Shown here in pieces: positions 1 to 13,200 of a DNA stretch of 64,000 nucleotides. The notes beneath the pieces are model-generated. The model did not search any database, had not been told where the DNA came from, and saw only the letters and a program-made list of their open reading frames with translations. Source of the stretch: Aphrophora alni (Eukaryota; Arthropoda; Insecta; Hemiptera; Aphrophoridae); assembly GCA_963513935.1 (NCBI GenBank), contig OY740766.1, positions 5,411,861 through 5,475,860 of the forward strand, written 5' to 3'. Every line of letters begins with the position of its first letter. The stretch's first letter is position 1. The position numbers and the translations under genes were made by a program.

Positions 1-467
1 ACCTATATTCTTCCCACAATTTAAGGACTTAATAAGAATGGATTTCCGAAATTCAATCCCAGAGAGGGGGGGGTTCAAGTTGGTATAATATGTTTACACG
101 AAATTCTCAATATTTCATACTCCGATGAGATATCAACTTTGGTTTGGCTTATGTCGGATACACATCTAAATATGCATAAAAATATAAATTATGTATGTAT
201 ATAAAGCAACTATACTGATAAGACTGCCTCAGTAATGTCTAGCCCAAACCTCTGTACCTAGAAACATAAAATTTGCGATTATATTATTTCCATAACTTCA
301 GGACAATAAGAATAGATTTACCTAAATTCGACCACTGAAGTGGGTTATAGGGGGGTAAAATTGTTTTTAACAGATTCCTCAATATCTCTTAAAGCAGATG
401 AGATATCGACTTGGTTTCCTTAAAATGTCTAAAATCATAATTCCTGACATTCGTCTTATCTATATAC

Positions 468-830
468 AGAGTGTTCCAAAATATCGGAACGCCTTAATAT
501 CGCCTTAATAAAAAGAAACGAAATTTTGTAGAAATTTATCTCCTGATAAAGTAATAACTTAACACATTGAATGAAACAAAAGACATCGTTCCCACTACAA
601 ATTTGTTGTAACATATTCCAATGTAATTTTTTCTCTACTTTAAGAAAACACAATATTATTTATCTAATAACATAAGACATTGCCATGAAAAAAATACATT
701 TTATGAATTTTTGGAACATTCTGTAAACGTTGCCTTGAGAGGAGGTCGATTTCTATAAAATTCCGTTTGTTTTGTCTCTTTCTAATTAGAATCGCAGATA
801 TTAAGCTATTCCGGTATTTTTTAAAACTCC
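468..830. mobile_element. Diverged MITE-like inverted-repeat element
   Basis: The left end (GTGTTCCAAAATATCGGAAC, then CTTAATAT and a GAAATTTTGTAGAAAT segment near 525) is matched in reverse complement by the right side near 745-830 (CCGGTATTTTTTAAAACTCC, ATATTAAGC, ATTTCTATAAAATTCC). Inverted arms of about 85 bp enclose about 190 bp without coding capacity. The left end follows TA (TACAGAGTGTTCC), a common context for mariner-type MITEs, and its layout resembles the clearer element at 20004-20563. Divergence between the arms is high, so exact ends are uncertain. Confidence 0.4.
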
Positions 831-2440
831 GTTGGTAAAAGAAAATGTCCTGAGCGACCATTCAATGTACAACCTAAAATCCAGGAGAGACATGAAAATT
901 GCTGATCATATTACTTCAAAAAGAAAAGAAGTCACAAAGAAGAGATATTTTGATATCTACAATAAAATTTTCTATCCACGATTGGTAAATATTTTCAAAA
1001 CTTTTGAACCACACAACCCTACATATAATAAAAAATTTGTAAAGAATTTTTCGTTTTACATTATTGAAGTACGTTTTAACGAGGCATGTATAAACCGATA
1101 CCATATTCGAACTCAACGCTGCAAACTACATAATATGGATCATAACAAAATCTGAACATTATTAAAAAAAAATGGTACCAACTAAAATGATCGAATAATA
1201 ATAGTGACATTTTTTCAAAAGGTCTATTTTAAGTGAAACAAATTGCGTATAGTTTAATATGACAATCATAACGGAAATTGCAACCAAAAAACTGCATATG
1301 TAATTATCATTTTATTTAAACACAAACGGGAATTATTTTATCATTGAATATATTTACATGCAGAACATTTAAAAGTAGAAAGTATTATAATATTAAGACA
1401 ATATTTCTGGAGGTTGTGTGCAAGACAGAAGATTTACGTAACATTTTCTTTGATGTTTATGTTACAAAATTGTTCATTATGAAGTGTTCATTTGAGGTTG
1501 TTTCAATTTGCATCGTCTTTAATTCACGGAAGAGAGCGCTCACACACAGACACCCACACATTTCTATCTATAGAAACGGTTAATTGTCTGATGAATAAGC
1601 TAACACAGAATAACGAATTGTTACAAAAACATTGCTCCAATTCTGCCGTAAACTCACCATAAATGTTTATGTGATTTAAATCGAATTTTTAATTTAAGCG
1701 TTCATGGTTTATATTTGGTAATTTAAACAAAATCGATAGAAACAGATTTCGATTAATTATTTTATAAAAGCTTTATGGTATTTTTTGTTTAATATTTTAT
1801 TACTGTTAACTCTTAAAACGACATTTTGAGACGAATCTTAGATAATCGGAATTTTGCGATTTGGTTTTGGTCCCAAGTTTTCAGTTATCGAAAAAAGATT
1901 TGTAAGAAGAAAAACAACAAAGAGTATATAATAGGACAAATAAGCCCACGTATTAAATTTTCATAATATAAGTGCAAATAATACACCGCCAACAGAAGAG
2001 ATGGAAGTGTTTTTTGTTTTGTTTTTGTTTTACAGTTAACCACTAACCTGTCAATTTTGAGGGAAGTTCAATAAGTACGTTTTATTTCGGTCGTATGAGG
2101 TTCTATATTTTAAAAATAATGTATAATCATTTTTATAAATCGAAATTTTGAGATTTAGCCGTATGACAAATACTCCTAAATTTGAAGTTTGAAATGTAGC
2201 TAAAATATGTCAAAATACAAAATTTAACTACAATCAGTTTTATGTTTCTGTCTGTAGAACACTGCACAGCTGATATATTTCATTCTATTTATTATTTTTT
2301 TTTTACTCTGGGAATATAAAATTATCAAAATTCGTAAGTAGATTTTAAGTCATCACATAACTTTGTTCTAACTACGTATTGCTGTAAAAATTACAAAAAT
2401 CATCAACACATCAAGTTTGCTTAAGGTTGTAATATTCAAA
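831..2440. other. AT-rich sequence, nothing recognised
   Basis: Only short open frames of low-complexity, Lys/Asn/Ile-rich composition occur here. No splice-supported exon, RNA gene or repeat structure was seen. Confidence 0.5.
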
Positions 2441-2452
2441 GTTCGCGGACAC

Positions 2453-2482
2453 ACGAGCGCGCGCGCGCACGCACGCACACAT
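2453..2482. repeat. GC/AC dinucleotide microsatellite
   Basis: A short alternating purine-pyrimidine run (GAGCGCGCGCGCGCACGCACGCACACA) stands out from the AT-rich surroundings. This composition can adopt Z-DNA; no function is implied. Confidence 0.7.
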
Positions 2483-2649
2483 TTAACACACAAATATTGT
2501 GAGAGAATTGTCCTCTTTGCCCAGTGGTAAGCATTTTATATTGGCTGGGAAATCAATAAGCAGTGAATAATTTAGTTTGAGTCTAGCACATGTAATGACC
2601 CACAGCACGCAGCCAGAGAAATGTGTGTTACTTGATGAGTTGTAGAGGG

Positions 2650-5600
2650 GGGGGGAATCTTTAAATTTAATTTAATAATATTAATAAAATAATTAATGAG
2701 TCGTATTTACGTTGTTGACCGAACTACATTTAGAATATCGTATGTTTGGATGTTCATTACGCAGTTATACAGCCAAACAAGTCCTGGTATAATCGTGAGT
2801 GTTTCGGCTAGAAATACAGCGGACTGTGATCTATTAAATATAATGGTTTAAGCTAGGTATGAAGTACACATACAAACAGAAACTGTAAATGAAAAGTGAA
2901 ATTTGAATAGTTGTCTAACACTTTAATTTAGGAATTTTTTTACGTGACCAAAAAATGAAAAACATCATCGCTTACTAGTTCATTGATCTTTTCATTTTTA
3001 TTTTCTCATATATAGATTACGTAGTGTATAGACAAATCTATGCGGTTTTTGGAATTATATCTGTCTGTCTACCCTCTGTAGTATGTAAATCTCAAACACG
3101 TAGACTTGGTATGTAAGTAGGCATTAGTTAGCCATTTCTCAGGACGTTTTTATTTAATTTTTTTAAACTCAAAATTAAAAACTAGAAAAATACGATTTTC
3201 TCAAAATCGACTCTAATAATTTTATCTGAAATGTGTATCAACTGCCGTTATGAACCAGAAAAAATGTATTACCTCCACTTTTGTAAATTATAGGTTTAAA
3301 ACAAAACAAAACTGGTCATAGGGGTGTTATAAAATAAGTAATCTCCAAAAATCGGGCTTAACAGATTTCGTTTAAATTTGAATGTAACGTAAAAACTAGC
3401 GACTCAAAACCGTGTAAGAAACTGCTACTAAAAAAACGACCGCTGGTATTAAAAGCTTGACTTTAATAAAATCTAGAGATGTTTATGGCATTAACGAAAC
3501 AAGTAAGTTTAATCCCTATTTTAAATATATGAATATTTTGTTGAAAAGTGGAATCCATTTTCACTTTTCGATTGACAACTATCAAACTCTCATTTTTGGT
3601 AATGATTAGTTATGGTTAGTTTTATTTTGTTTTGGAAATGCGCGAGTGAAAAAAAAATGTCTGCAATATTTTTTCACTATTTATTATATATTAAAATATT
3701 TTCAAGTTTAAGAGGGTTATACAAATATCAAATATATGTAATTCTATGTAATTCAAGCATAAACAGTAGTTACAACCAAAAAATGAAAGAAAAACAAAAC
3801 ATTCCACTTCAAATCCTTAATGTTCAGTTAGATGATGTATCAATAAGCCATGACTTCAGTACCAGAAAGTTATAAGTATATATAAAAATTGATGTTGACT
3901 TATTCATTGAATCGTTGATTTGATATGATAATTTTTCGTCTAATTTTTATTTTAAATTTATTGCTTTATTTGATGTTTTCGACGAAATGAGTTATCAGCC
4001 ATCAAAATAACCATTTGTGGGGGAGGGGAGGGGGGAGGGATAAAGGTTTATTATTCCAGGATTTATATACATCAATGATTATAGCACAAAATATACAATA
4101 ACATGGCAAGACGCAAGCCACCCATTAATCATTTAATTATTTCGCTCTATGATATTTTCTTCAAAAAGCTGCAGTGTTAATTACTGTTACCTTTGTTAAA
4201 TAGTGTTTATTAATAATGTATTAATTATTTGTACATTATCCATCTTTGCGTATACGAAACTCATTAGACGCAGCGATTCACGAACACCAACATTACATAT
4301 GTAAATATTTACCAATGACGATCCGAGGTTAATTATCAATTTTTGCTTGACAACTATCGAACTTATAATTTAAATTACGAATAGTTTCAGTTAGATTTTA
4401 TTTGATTTTGGGGATGGATGAATGACTATGTGTGTGTAGTATTTTTGCACCGTTAAAACAGATGTTAATATATCCAGATTAACAAACTGCACAAAATAAT
4501 AAGACATTAAAGGTTGATGTATGGTCTACCTTTAACTATGAAAGGCAATGTGAAGTACCGCAACAATTTTCATATTCAACAACTGCTAAAATATAAGCAA
4601 GCCGACTGTATTAAATTTCATTTAAACTAAACACAAAATCGTTGAATTTTATATGACTAAGTGATCAACTTTTGTTTTTACCGACCTATTTAACTGACTG
4701 AATAGCCTGTAAAACTATTTGTACAGTTTACACTAACACAAAACCTAACCTATTAATTGCGCTTCAAGGGTTATTTGTAGTGATTGTCATTCTTTATCTA
4801 GTTTTTGGTTTCGGTTTTTCCTTTTTATCTTTCCTATCATATTACTCTATCATCTCTTGTTCTCCTTCAACCTAGACGTTAGAGTATCCGAGGATTAGGG
4901 TACTTTATTTCATGCTCTTTTACCTTCCTTTTAATTGAAACTATCATGACAGAAAGCTTTTAAAAAAAATAAAATAAACAACAAAAACCTTCACACAAAC
5001 TTTTGCACTCACTCATGCACAAAACTAATTAAAAAGCAACGAAAACTAACAATTAACAAAAATTTCAGTTCAGTAGATGTTAATCAAAAACTGAAAATGA
5101 AAACAAGGACCCTGTCTTGGGAATATGTATGTATAATTAAATAAGGCCTTCACGTACCCTTGCGCTAAAACACATCCTCAGTAAAATTAATTAGTAATTA
5201 ACGAAATAGAGTTTTAATGACGTTTATTTTCGTGTCGTGCCAATTAATCCTGAACAGTAATAATTTTTAATTGAATATTTGCACATGGATTTGAGAAATT
5301 AAACTTCACATTTCACTAAAACTTGCATGTCTTATGATTTGTTTTTTATTAACAACATAGGAATCAGCATATTAGATAGTTTGCAACCAATAAGTTTTAT
5401 TTGGGTTTTCACTAGCTACACTTGAGTAAAATTTCATTAAAATGTTTAGAGCTGATATTGAGAATAATGTAATTCAGCTATTCCTAAATTTTGAGTCAGC
5501 AAAGATATTTAAAAAGTCGCTAATATGACCAAAAAAAAAAAAAAAATTATTCCGTTAATATTGGGTATAATGACGACAGACAGATATATTTAAAACAACT

Positions 5601-6545
5601 TTGTTCAAACTCAAAGGTCCAGAATTAGAACCCCCGAACGCTATTTCACTCATCATATAACTTTCTCTATATCAAAGAAAGTAAAATGGAATAAATGTAT
5701 TGGTATTAACAGTGTTAATTCATAAATTCACGTTTTTTTGTCAAAAATTTCAATTTTTTAAATTTCAAAATCGACTAACATTTTTCTGACCAACGATTTA
5801 TAAAACATAACTTTGGCTATCAAAGGGTTTGATGTGTAAAGTGTTTATAGACACACACAATGAGATAAATTGGTGTTAATTCAATCTATATGCAATGATC
5901 ATTTTAGTAGTGTCTAATATCGGTGTATATATGAAGAATATTTTACGAGCTAGAATTACTGTGTTTAACAACAACATGCAACTCGGGTAGGTATAATGAA
6001 AGGAAACATATTTCCATATAATTCCAGTGGCATTGTTTCATAAAATAACAGTTTACATAGTTCCATACCAAAGAGTAAAAACAATATTTTTTTTCTAATA
6101 TTTTATCAAAAACGTGAATTTTTCACTCATGAATAACTTATTGGCGACGTACAAAAAAGGGTCGATTTGTGGGAATAAACTAATTGCGAAAACATTGAGG
6201 AAGGTTTGAAATCATAATATAAGCTTCTGAATATTCGAAAAAAATAGTTATTTTCTGATTTATTTCTGCAAAACCTTTAAAACTGGCCAAAACTTTACAA
6301 GTAAAAAAAATACTGTGAAACAGTTTCTACAAATCTGAAAAATGCATACGTTTAACTAAAGATAAGAAGGTTTTGTCTCTAGAAAACAGCTTATTATTTG
6401 TTTTGGGAACCGTTTGTTGCTAAAAAAAATATGATAATGATTTTTATGCATACTAAAAAAAAATATCTGAAAGAAACATGACATAAGCAAGAAAATCGTG
6501 TTTTTCAATTATTTTCAAGTGAAAAAGAATGTTTATTTTGAGTCA
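2650..6545. other. AT-rich sequence with decayed dispersed-repeat pieces
   Basis: Two motifs found repeatedly elsewhere recur here: TCTCAAAATCGACTC-type sequence near 3195 and 3350 and its reverse form near 5400, and a TTCACTTTTCGATTGACAACT-type sequence near 3562 and 4340. A G-rich patch lies at 4018-4040. No gene was found. Confidence 0.45.
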
Positions 6546-6600
6546 AAATATTTAGATAGAAAAAAACTGGACATAAAATCTCAAAAAAAGTTTATACAAC

Positions 6601-6636
6601 CAAACGCGTTTCAACGACAAAGTCGCCATCCTCAAT
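6601..6636 (-). ncRNA. Hammerhead-like ribozyme motif (PLE-type)
   Basis: Reading the minus strand gives TTGAGGAT, a GGCGAC/GTCGTT hairpin with a TTT loop, GAAA and the palindrome ACGCGT followed by TTG. The order matches the hammerhead core except for one extra T between the core A9 and helix II. The first core base is T instead of C, so activity is doubtful. It is the antisense partner of the motif at 6685-6726. Confidence 0.4.
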
Positions 6637-6684
6637 TAATATTCTATAATAAGTTAAAGTTATAGTGTTGGTATTGTTGCTCAT

Positions 6685-6726
6685 GTATCACTGAGGATGA
6701 CGACTTTGTAGCTGAAACGCGTTTGA
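6685..6726 (+). ncRNA. Hammerhead-like ribozyme motif (PLE-type)
   Basis: GTATCA (helix I strand), CTGAGGA core, an extra T, then GACGAC TTT GTAGCT (helix II, two mismatches), GAAA, ACGCGT palindrome (helix III, possibly working as a dimer), T and TGAT, which can pair with ATCA. It belongs to the same subfamily as the motifs at 16269 and 43102. The helix II mismatches suggest decay. Confidence 0.45.
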
Positions 6727-6799
6727 TTAAATAAACGTAATTTTTGTGAGATCTTGTGTTCGAGTTTTTTTCTATTTAATATTATCTCACAAGTCAAGC

Positions 6800-9700
6800 T
6801 CAATATTTATTTATCAAAATATTTAGAAAACGTTATTCACATTTGTTTTCACCCGTAACTGTGACCAGTTTTAAGGATTTTACCGAAACAATTATCTTTT
6901 ACTCTTTTTTGTTTTACGGAAATTTATAGTCTTTTATTTTGATTTCACTTATATGTAGGCTAATTTTTTTACGTATTTTTGTTTTTCTCTCCCACTTTAA
7001 AACTACTATATATTGAGAAATAAGTATATTATTGTAAAAATGACAAATGTAACATTTTGCGGAACTAACTTTCTTACTATAATCACTTTTCTAATACTTT
7101 AAAAATGTATTGTTTATAACAATGATAACCATTAAAGCGTCGAAATTTTGTTGTCCAAACATTATTACGATGTGTTTTCTCGGGTATATTTATATTATTT
7201 ACTGCTGAAGATTTCAAACGTTCGACTCTAAAAACCGATAATCTGATTGCACTACAAATGTGAGTTAGATAGTGCAGTATTCTGCGGAGTGAGTCAAAGT
7301 GGTTGTAAATTATTTCAAACAAATAACATGGATCAATGGATACCTTGTATTCTGCATGAAGCAGAGCGCAATACACTCCTGTATTAACTATACATTACAT
7401 GCAACTCATACAGGTACAACAAAGAGAATCATATATCCATATAATTAAAAGGACAATATACTTTACATTGGTTTATATATGATAACCACCCCCCAAAATG
7501 TTGATAATAAACATGATAAATATGTACAATTATTCAAATATACGGTTTACAGTGCTACAGAGGTAAATTTTTGGGTTTTAATCTGTACAAAATATGGCGC
7601 CATTTTACATTATTGGGATACACATGTCCATTCCAATGTACAAGTTACTTTTGGAATATACACTTTCCTATATGTAGATGTAAGGTGTATTAACTGTACA
7701 GTGCAAGTTAACAGATTGGAAGGGTGACCCTATTGATAGCCAATCTAGCACAATTATTTTTATATGTTAACGCAATTAGGAGGGGTGGGGGAACCCTAAA
7801 TTTTAATAATAGAAGTTAAACAATTGTAAACTTATTTCCTCAATTCGGGATGGGACCCAAAATTGAATTATTATCTACCCATATTTCTCCATTAGGGGTG
7901 GGGGGTGGCTCGATCAAGAAAATGAAAGACCAATTCTATTAGGCCTGTCTTAGTTCGTATTCTTTGTAATTACTTAATACAAAATAAGACAGACAGACAA
8001 GGAATAATTTCAAAAATTATTGATTCTTATATTCGGCGTAAGAAAAAGAGTCCGTTTTTTTTTTTTTTTTTTTTTTTTTTTCCAAATATAAACTGATATC
8101 TTATTTTAACTTGTAAAGAGAAAAATTTAGGCGAAAGGTGATATTTTATCCTTTTAACACGTTGAATCAAAATGTAAAGAAACGAGATATGTTTGTTGTG
8201 TTCCTCCATCTTCACTAAGGTGATTAGAAAAAAAGAAATTTGAGACAAAATAAAAACATTGTACGTTTGATGATTTTAAAGGACTTATTACAAACTCGGT
8301 TTCTCAAAAGTTAAAACTAAGTTTATCTTATTTGAATTTAGAAAACTTCAACAATATCAAATTTGAAAGTGCGTACCTCATTGTAAAAACAATAAAAGTA
8401 ATTTTTTTAAAAGTTAACTTGCATTTTTTACAGTTTTATTGATTCACTTTAACCGGGCATTTTCCATTATTTAAATATATAAAATAATATACATCCTGTA
8501 GAGAGTATAAAGTGATGAACCTAGAAAAAGAGAAATACGAATAGAGACCACATAGTAGTCTAACACAGAACAGGCCCAAACAAAAATTATCAATCTATGA
8601 AAGGAACCCAGGGCTAAAACTTGACCCGTTATATATGTTGTGAAGGGGGACGACTGAAAGTGTGATTTATAGTTGTTTTATGAAATTATATTAATTTGTG
8701 ATAATTTTGAAAATAACTATGGTTTGGTAACATTTAATTTTGTCTATGCTTACTACAGAATTAATCAAATATAATAAAACTAATTGAAAATAATACAACT
8801 AATATTTTTATCCACCATAAAATCTAATTAAAAAAAAGAAACATTAAAAAAAACACACACACACACATATTGAAATATTGTAAACGGGATTTTTAATTAA
8901 TTAATATAAAAAATTCCCTAAAAAGTTTAAAGCACCTTCCATCAATGTCGATAATTCAGTATTATTAAAAAAAGGGCCACCATTTATATAAAAGGCAGAG
9001 AAACAACTTTTTGAAAGTTTAAAGAAGGGCAGTTGTAGCAAATTATAATTGATTTATAAATAGGATTAGGAGAGGACATTAGGTAAACATGGTTGGACCG
9101 TGTAAATACCTCTCAATTCTTTAATATAAATATATTGTAAATTAAAATTGTCTTTAGGATGGAGGGCTTAAATAAACTACACTCTCAAGGAGTGAGTCCC
9201 ATGTTACCTTTTAATAGTAGATTAGATGGGGGATAAAAACACGATACTGTTTTGTGTAATTATTTGAAGAAGGAAAACATTGTACACCTTTTAGGAAATT
9301 GTTTAACTTTAGGAGAAATTGGGGAAACAATGTATTATGGGAGCAAAGTCCTGGGGAATAACAAATAATATATTATATGGGTAAATTCAATAATATACCA
9401 TCTGGAAGCATTGTAATATAGACATCAATTTATTTTATAATTTAATTAGTAATAGTAAATTTGAAGAAATATGTTTTTGTCAATGTTACCAACTTAACAG
9501 ACGATTTCTGGGTTATGACGTAAGTGTATTTAATAAAGAGTTTCATTGTTTTTTCTGTTTTTTAAATTTTAAAAAAATATATTCCGTTGTTTTTGAGCTT
9601 TTATATTCTATTGGTTATGTATCTTGATCAATTATTGCATTTTTGTTTCTGACAGATATATATTATAAACAATGAAGAATAATTTTCATTATTAGAAAAA

Positions 9701-11480
9701 AAATTCCTACAGATATTTTACGTTTAAGGGATTTAAAAAATCAAGTATCACTTGACATATGTTTTCAATTTTGAGAAACAGACAACTATTCACAAACTAA
9801 CACAAAACCTTTTGGAAATCTGAATCCTAAACTACAGCTAAAACAGGTTTTATAATTTTAGCCAATATTGTTATGTGAGCTTATTTCGTTCGTATCCCAA
9901 GGTGTATTAACATAAAAAGGGTAATCTTCCTTAAAAAAACAAAAAAAAACTAGAAATTTCGTTCATATCAAAATCGGCTCAAACAATTTTGATTAAATTA
10001 TGTTAAAATACAATATTTGCTAAGCATTATATATTTGCTAATCAAACGAATTAGTCGTTGTTCTTATTGGAAGATATCGACCAAATTGTGAAATACAATC
10101 ATAAAGATTCTTTAAAAATTAAAATACCTCAAAATATGTGTCTATCTACCAAAAACAAAACAAAAAAAAAAAAAAACAACACAAAATGTCGATTTAATAA
10201 ATCAAAATGAAGTCTTTACCTAGTAGCCAAGGAAAACGGATGGGTCCCAATGTCCCCAAAAATATTGTTTCAGAATTACTGGTTACTACGGACGTTGTTT
10301 CAGATGGTGAGTTTCTGAAATTGGGGCGAACCAATTTTGATCAATTGTTGGTAAAAAATGCAGATTTATAGTACAAAGTAACGTTCCGAGACGATTGTAA
10401 AAGCAAATTACGGTGCGCGAGTAAATTTAAAAATAACTCTGACGTAATTGCTTTTATTTATTTTTCTTATCTATCTAATACAATAAACGAGAATTTCTTA
10501 CATTTTATCTTAAAAAGGGTTTCAAAAATGTTATTGAAATTGGTTGAAACTATCGTTTTTTTGGTAGATGTAGCGATTTAGCTATACATCTACTTCGGGA
10601 AAACTCATTTTGTGGTTTATAGAAACACAAAGTTAAATTTAAACATCGGCTTTTTACAGGTCAAAAAATATTATTTTCTTTCATCTTGAGAACGGACTTA
10701 ATGATTTTATTAGGAAGGTGAATCTATCGTTTTTAAATAGAAATATAGAAAGCTTATTCAGTTATGACAAATTATTGAAATCTCATTTAGGGGATTATAT
10801 AACCTAGAAGATTTCTACTATCTAATAATTTAATAATAACTCTAGGGAGCATTTTTACAAAATCTATCCACGTCTCAATAAATTACATTTTTTACATGTA
10901 ATCTCTCGAATGTGCTCCATTGCGAAGATTTTATATTACTTAAACCAGATGTAACAAAACTCTAGCAAAAGATAACTTGTTATCACAAACAGAATGTAAA
11001 GATTGAATGAAAAAATGATTTTGTTACTGCACTCGGTATATTTGGCGTGGCGCGCTGCGATTCGCCGAACTTCAAATAACTGTCAGGGACAGAAAAGTTA
11101 TTATTCTTCATTTTCTGTCTGTTTTTACGTAAATTAATATAAATTTGTTTTACACTTTCCACTGTAGCCTAATCGTGTTATTATAGAACCGTATTGTGTT
11201 TATAATTTATTACTATTTTGTTTCGTATTTTATGTTTAGAATATTTTGTTTCAAAGTTCTTATTAAAATGCAAAAAAAAACGTTCACCTTTGTACCTGTT
11301 TAGAGTCTTAATGTGTTTCTGATATTTTTGTGATTTTTCTGTGAATTACAATTTTTAAATAACATATCTTTCAAGTGTTTAATCACTGTAAAACTGTTAA
11401 AAACAAATATTTTGTCACAATATATATTCAAATGTTGGTAACATTCACTACGGAACATACTATACTGGACATTTTCAATA
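6800..11480. other. AT-rich sequence with decayed repeats
   Basis: No gene is supported. A weak repeat pair is visible: 5970-6070 and 7398-7475 share ACATGCAACTC and TTTCCATATAATT/ATCCATATAATT blocks. There is a 27-base T run at 8055-8081 and an A run near 10166. Open frames here are short and of biased composition. Confidence 0.4.
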
Positions 11481-11501
11481 CTTTTAGTTCCAAATAGTTA
11501 C

Positions 11502-11637
11502 CTGGGTATACGATCATAACTATCCCAACTTGTGAGGCAGTTGTAAGAGCTATACCGGCTTGAGGAGCCCATGGACCAAGTTCACGGTTACATTCACATG
11601 GCGGTAACACACGTACCCCGCGTCTACACAACCACAA
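11502..11637 (-). CDS. Possible isolated exon, weakly SLC17/MFS transporter-like
   Basis: On the minus strand an open segment of 136 bp runs from an AG (at 11638-11639, after GTTGAGTTTAG) to a good donor, CCCAG|gtaac. It is clearly more GC-rich than its surroundings and reads with LPPCECNRELGPWAPQAGIA followed by LTTASQVGIVMIVYPG. Several features recall the SLC17 (sialin/vesicular transporter) segment in which a Pro-rich stretch precedes WAPP.ER and then a Gly-rich helix ending in a Pro-Gly turn, often near an intron. The usual ER after WAPP is missing here, and no neighbouring exons were found within the window. It may be an exon of a long-intron gene, a pseudogene piece or chance. Confidence 0.25.
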
Positions 11638-11907
11638 CTAAACTCAACACTGATCAGAATAAACCCACCCCCCAACCCCCCTTTCCTACCTGCGCGTTGC
11701 CAACGCTTTCTTACGGACACGACAAGCAACTAGTTCATGGTGCGTATTATAAAGGACTACAATTAAAATGTCAATATTTTTTGTTATTGGGTAATAAATT
11801 CTCCGGCTATGATTTAATAAAAGAGAAAATTAGAAAAGCTTTTAAAAACACATAAATTGTATTTTATTTGACAATTCAAGTAGGGTATGATTTTACTTTA
11901 TCGGTAT

Positions 11908-11945
11908 ATACAGGGTGGTTAAGTAGTCGACATGTTTCAGACAGT
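11908..11945 (+). mobile_element. Possible single end of a TA-flanked MITE
   Basis: TATACAGGGTGGTTAAGTAG resembles the CAGGGTG ends of mariner-like elements preceded by TA. No matching inverted end was found downstream, so this is at most a solo or eroded terminus. Confidence 0.2.
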
Positions 11946-12099
11946 ATATAAAACATAGAATTTCAAAGAACTTCCTGAAATGTCGATGGCGTTTTTTAAT
12001 GATTTTCTAATACGGAAATTTATATCTTACTGTCTACCAGATGAAAAATCGACACCTTAGACTATGAAATGTCCATTGACCTTATCCTATGCGGGCAAA

Positions 12100-12963
12100 C
12101 GTTCACTTACTAGGTGACTAAATACTTCATACTAGGGGAGGGTGCAAATTTACCCAACTGATGTGTACCAGTTGCGCCTACGTGAACTATAATATTTGCA
12201 ATATTTATTTTTTAAGCTCAGATCAGCGTTCTATGGAATCATTGTTTGATTTAACACTTTTAGCTTTGATAAATTAATTACAGGAGATTTTATTACACAG
12301 AAATGTAATCGCATCCAACAGCGCTGTTCAAACTAAAGTCTGCTATAATTTTGAAACTTTTAATCTTAATTTGTGCAATATTTTATCTCAATTGCAATTT
12401 ATTAATCCTAAGCTACTTGATATTGTTAGGTCCACACCTGCAATAATTATTGGTTTGTTTTTTGAAGCGTTACTGCAGGGAATTGTCTAAATAAGTTCTG
12501 CTAAATTATATACTACTCCGAAACTAAATATCAGGTAGGTAAAGTTCAAAAACTTAACAAAGTTGAAAATAGCCTTACTTTGGGTTCTAGAACTGACATA
12601 AATTTAATTTTAAATGGAATGTAATCAAATAATTTTTCATAGGGTAATTTTTATGCGGTTAAACCGTTCTTCTGGAATGGTTTTCCTGTAGTTATTAAAT
12701 GTTTGGTTCTTAAGAAGGTGGAAGAATAAAGAAAACAAATCTTGCAGTATTTATATTTGCTCTACAATTTATCAATATTTACACTTATATTCGGTAAGGT
12801 AGATTGTTTTTCTGGTAGTCCCCTTAAAATAATTAAAGAACAAAAAATTTAAAGAATAATTTAATAAAGGGGATAAAAATTGATCCCTAGCCCTCGAATA
12901 GGCTACTCGAATAATGCAATGAGTCGGAAGAGAACACGAGTTGGTTAAAAGGGAAATAGATCT
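12100..12963. other. AT-rich flank of the telomere-type array, nothing recognised
   Basis: No open frame, RNA gene or repeat structure was recognised. It is the unique-looking sequence just left of the array. Confidence 0.4.
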
Positions 12964-13200
12964 AACCGAAGATTAGATGAAGAAAGTTGTAGATCACGCT
13001 CGATACCTATTGGTTACCACACCTAACCTAACGTAACCTAACTTAACTTAAACTAACCTAACCTAACCGAAGATTTGATGAAGAAAGTTGTAGATCTCGC
13101 TCGATACATATTGGTTACCACACCTAACCTAACCTAACCTAACCGAAGATTAGATGAAGAGAGTTGTAGATCTCGCTCGATACCTATTTGTTACCACACC
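12964..13200. repeat. Three ~60-bp units alternating with short CCTAA blocks
   Basis: Three near-identical units, beginning AACCGAAGATTAGATGAAG and ending ATTGGTTACCACACC, lie at 12964-13021, 13065-13123 and 13141-13200. Short CCTAA-type blocks of about 40 and 17 bp separate them. The units differ by only a few substitutions (for example GATCACGCTC against GATCTCGCTC). This looks like a higher-order repeat in which telomere-type repeats and a non-telomeric sequence amplified together. Confidence 0.8.

Larger units (their letters stand above)
6550..6790. mobile_element. Head-to-head pair of PLE-type ends (inverted repeat)
   Basis: The sequence 6550-6640 read on the minus strand matches 6680-6790 read on the plus strand. 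Shared blocks are the ribozyme-like motif ending GAAACGCGTTTG, an ATAAAC block, a TTTTTGTGAGAT/TTTTTTGAGATT block and a terminal AGTTTTTTTCT block. The spacer is about 45 bp. Sequence just past the right arm (CTCACAAGTCAAGCTCAA) recurs at 16374-16391 after another copy of the motif, which ties both to one element family. Terminal repeats of PLEs are known in inverted as well as direct arrangement, so this is read as a remnant of PLE termini without the coding part. Confidence 0.5.

Noticed and set aside
832..1155. 107-codon open frame
   Set aside because: Composition is dominated by Lys, Asn, Ile and Tyr as expected from AT-rich non-coding DNA, it begins at the edge of a MITE, and no motif or splice signal supports it.
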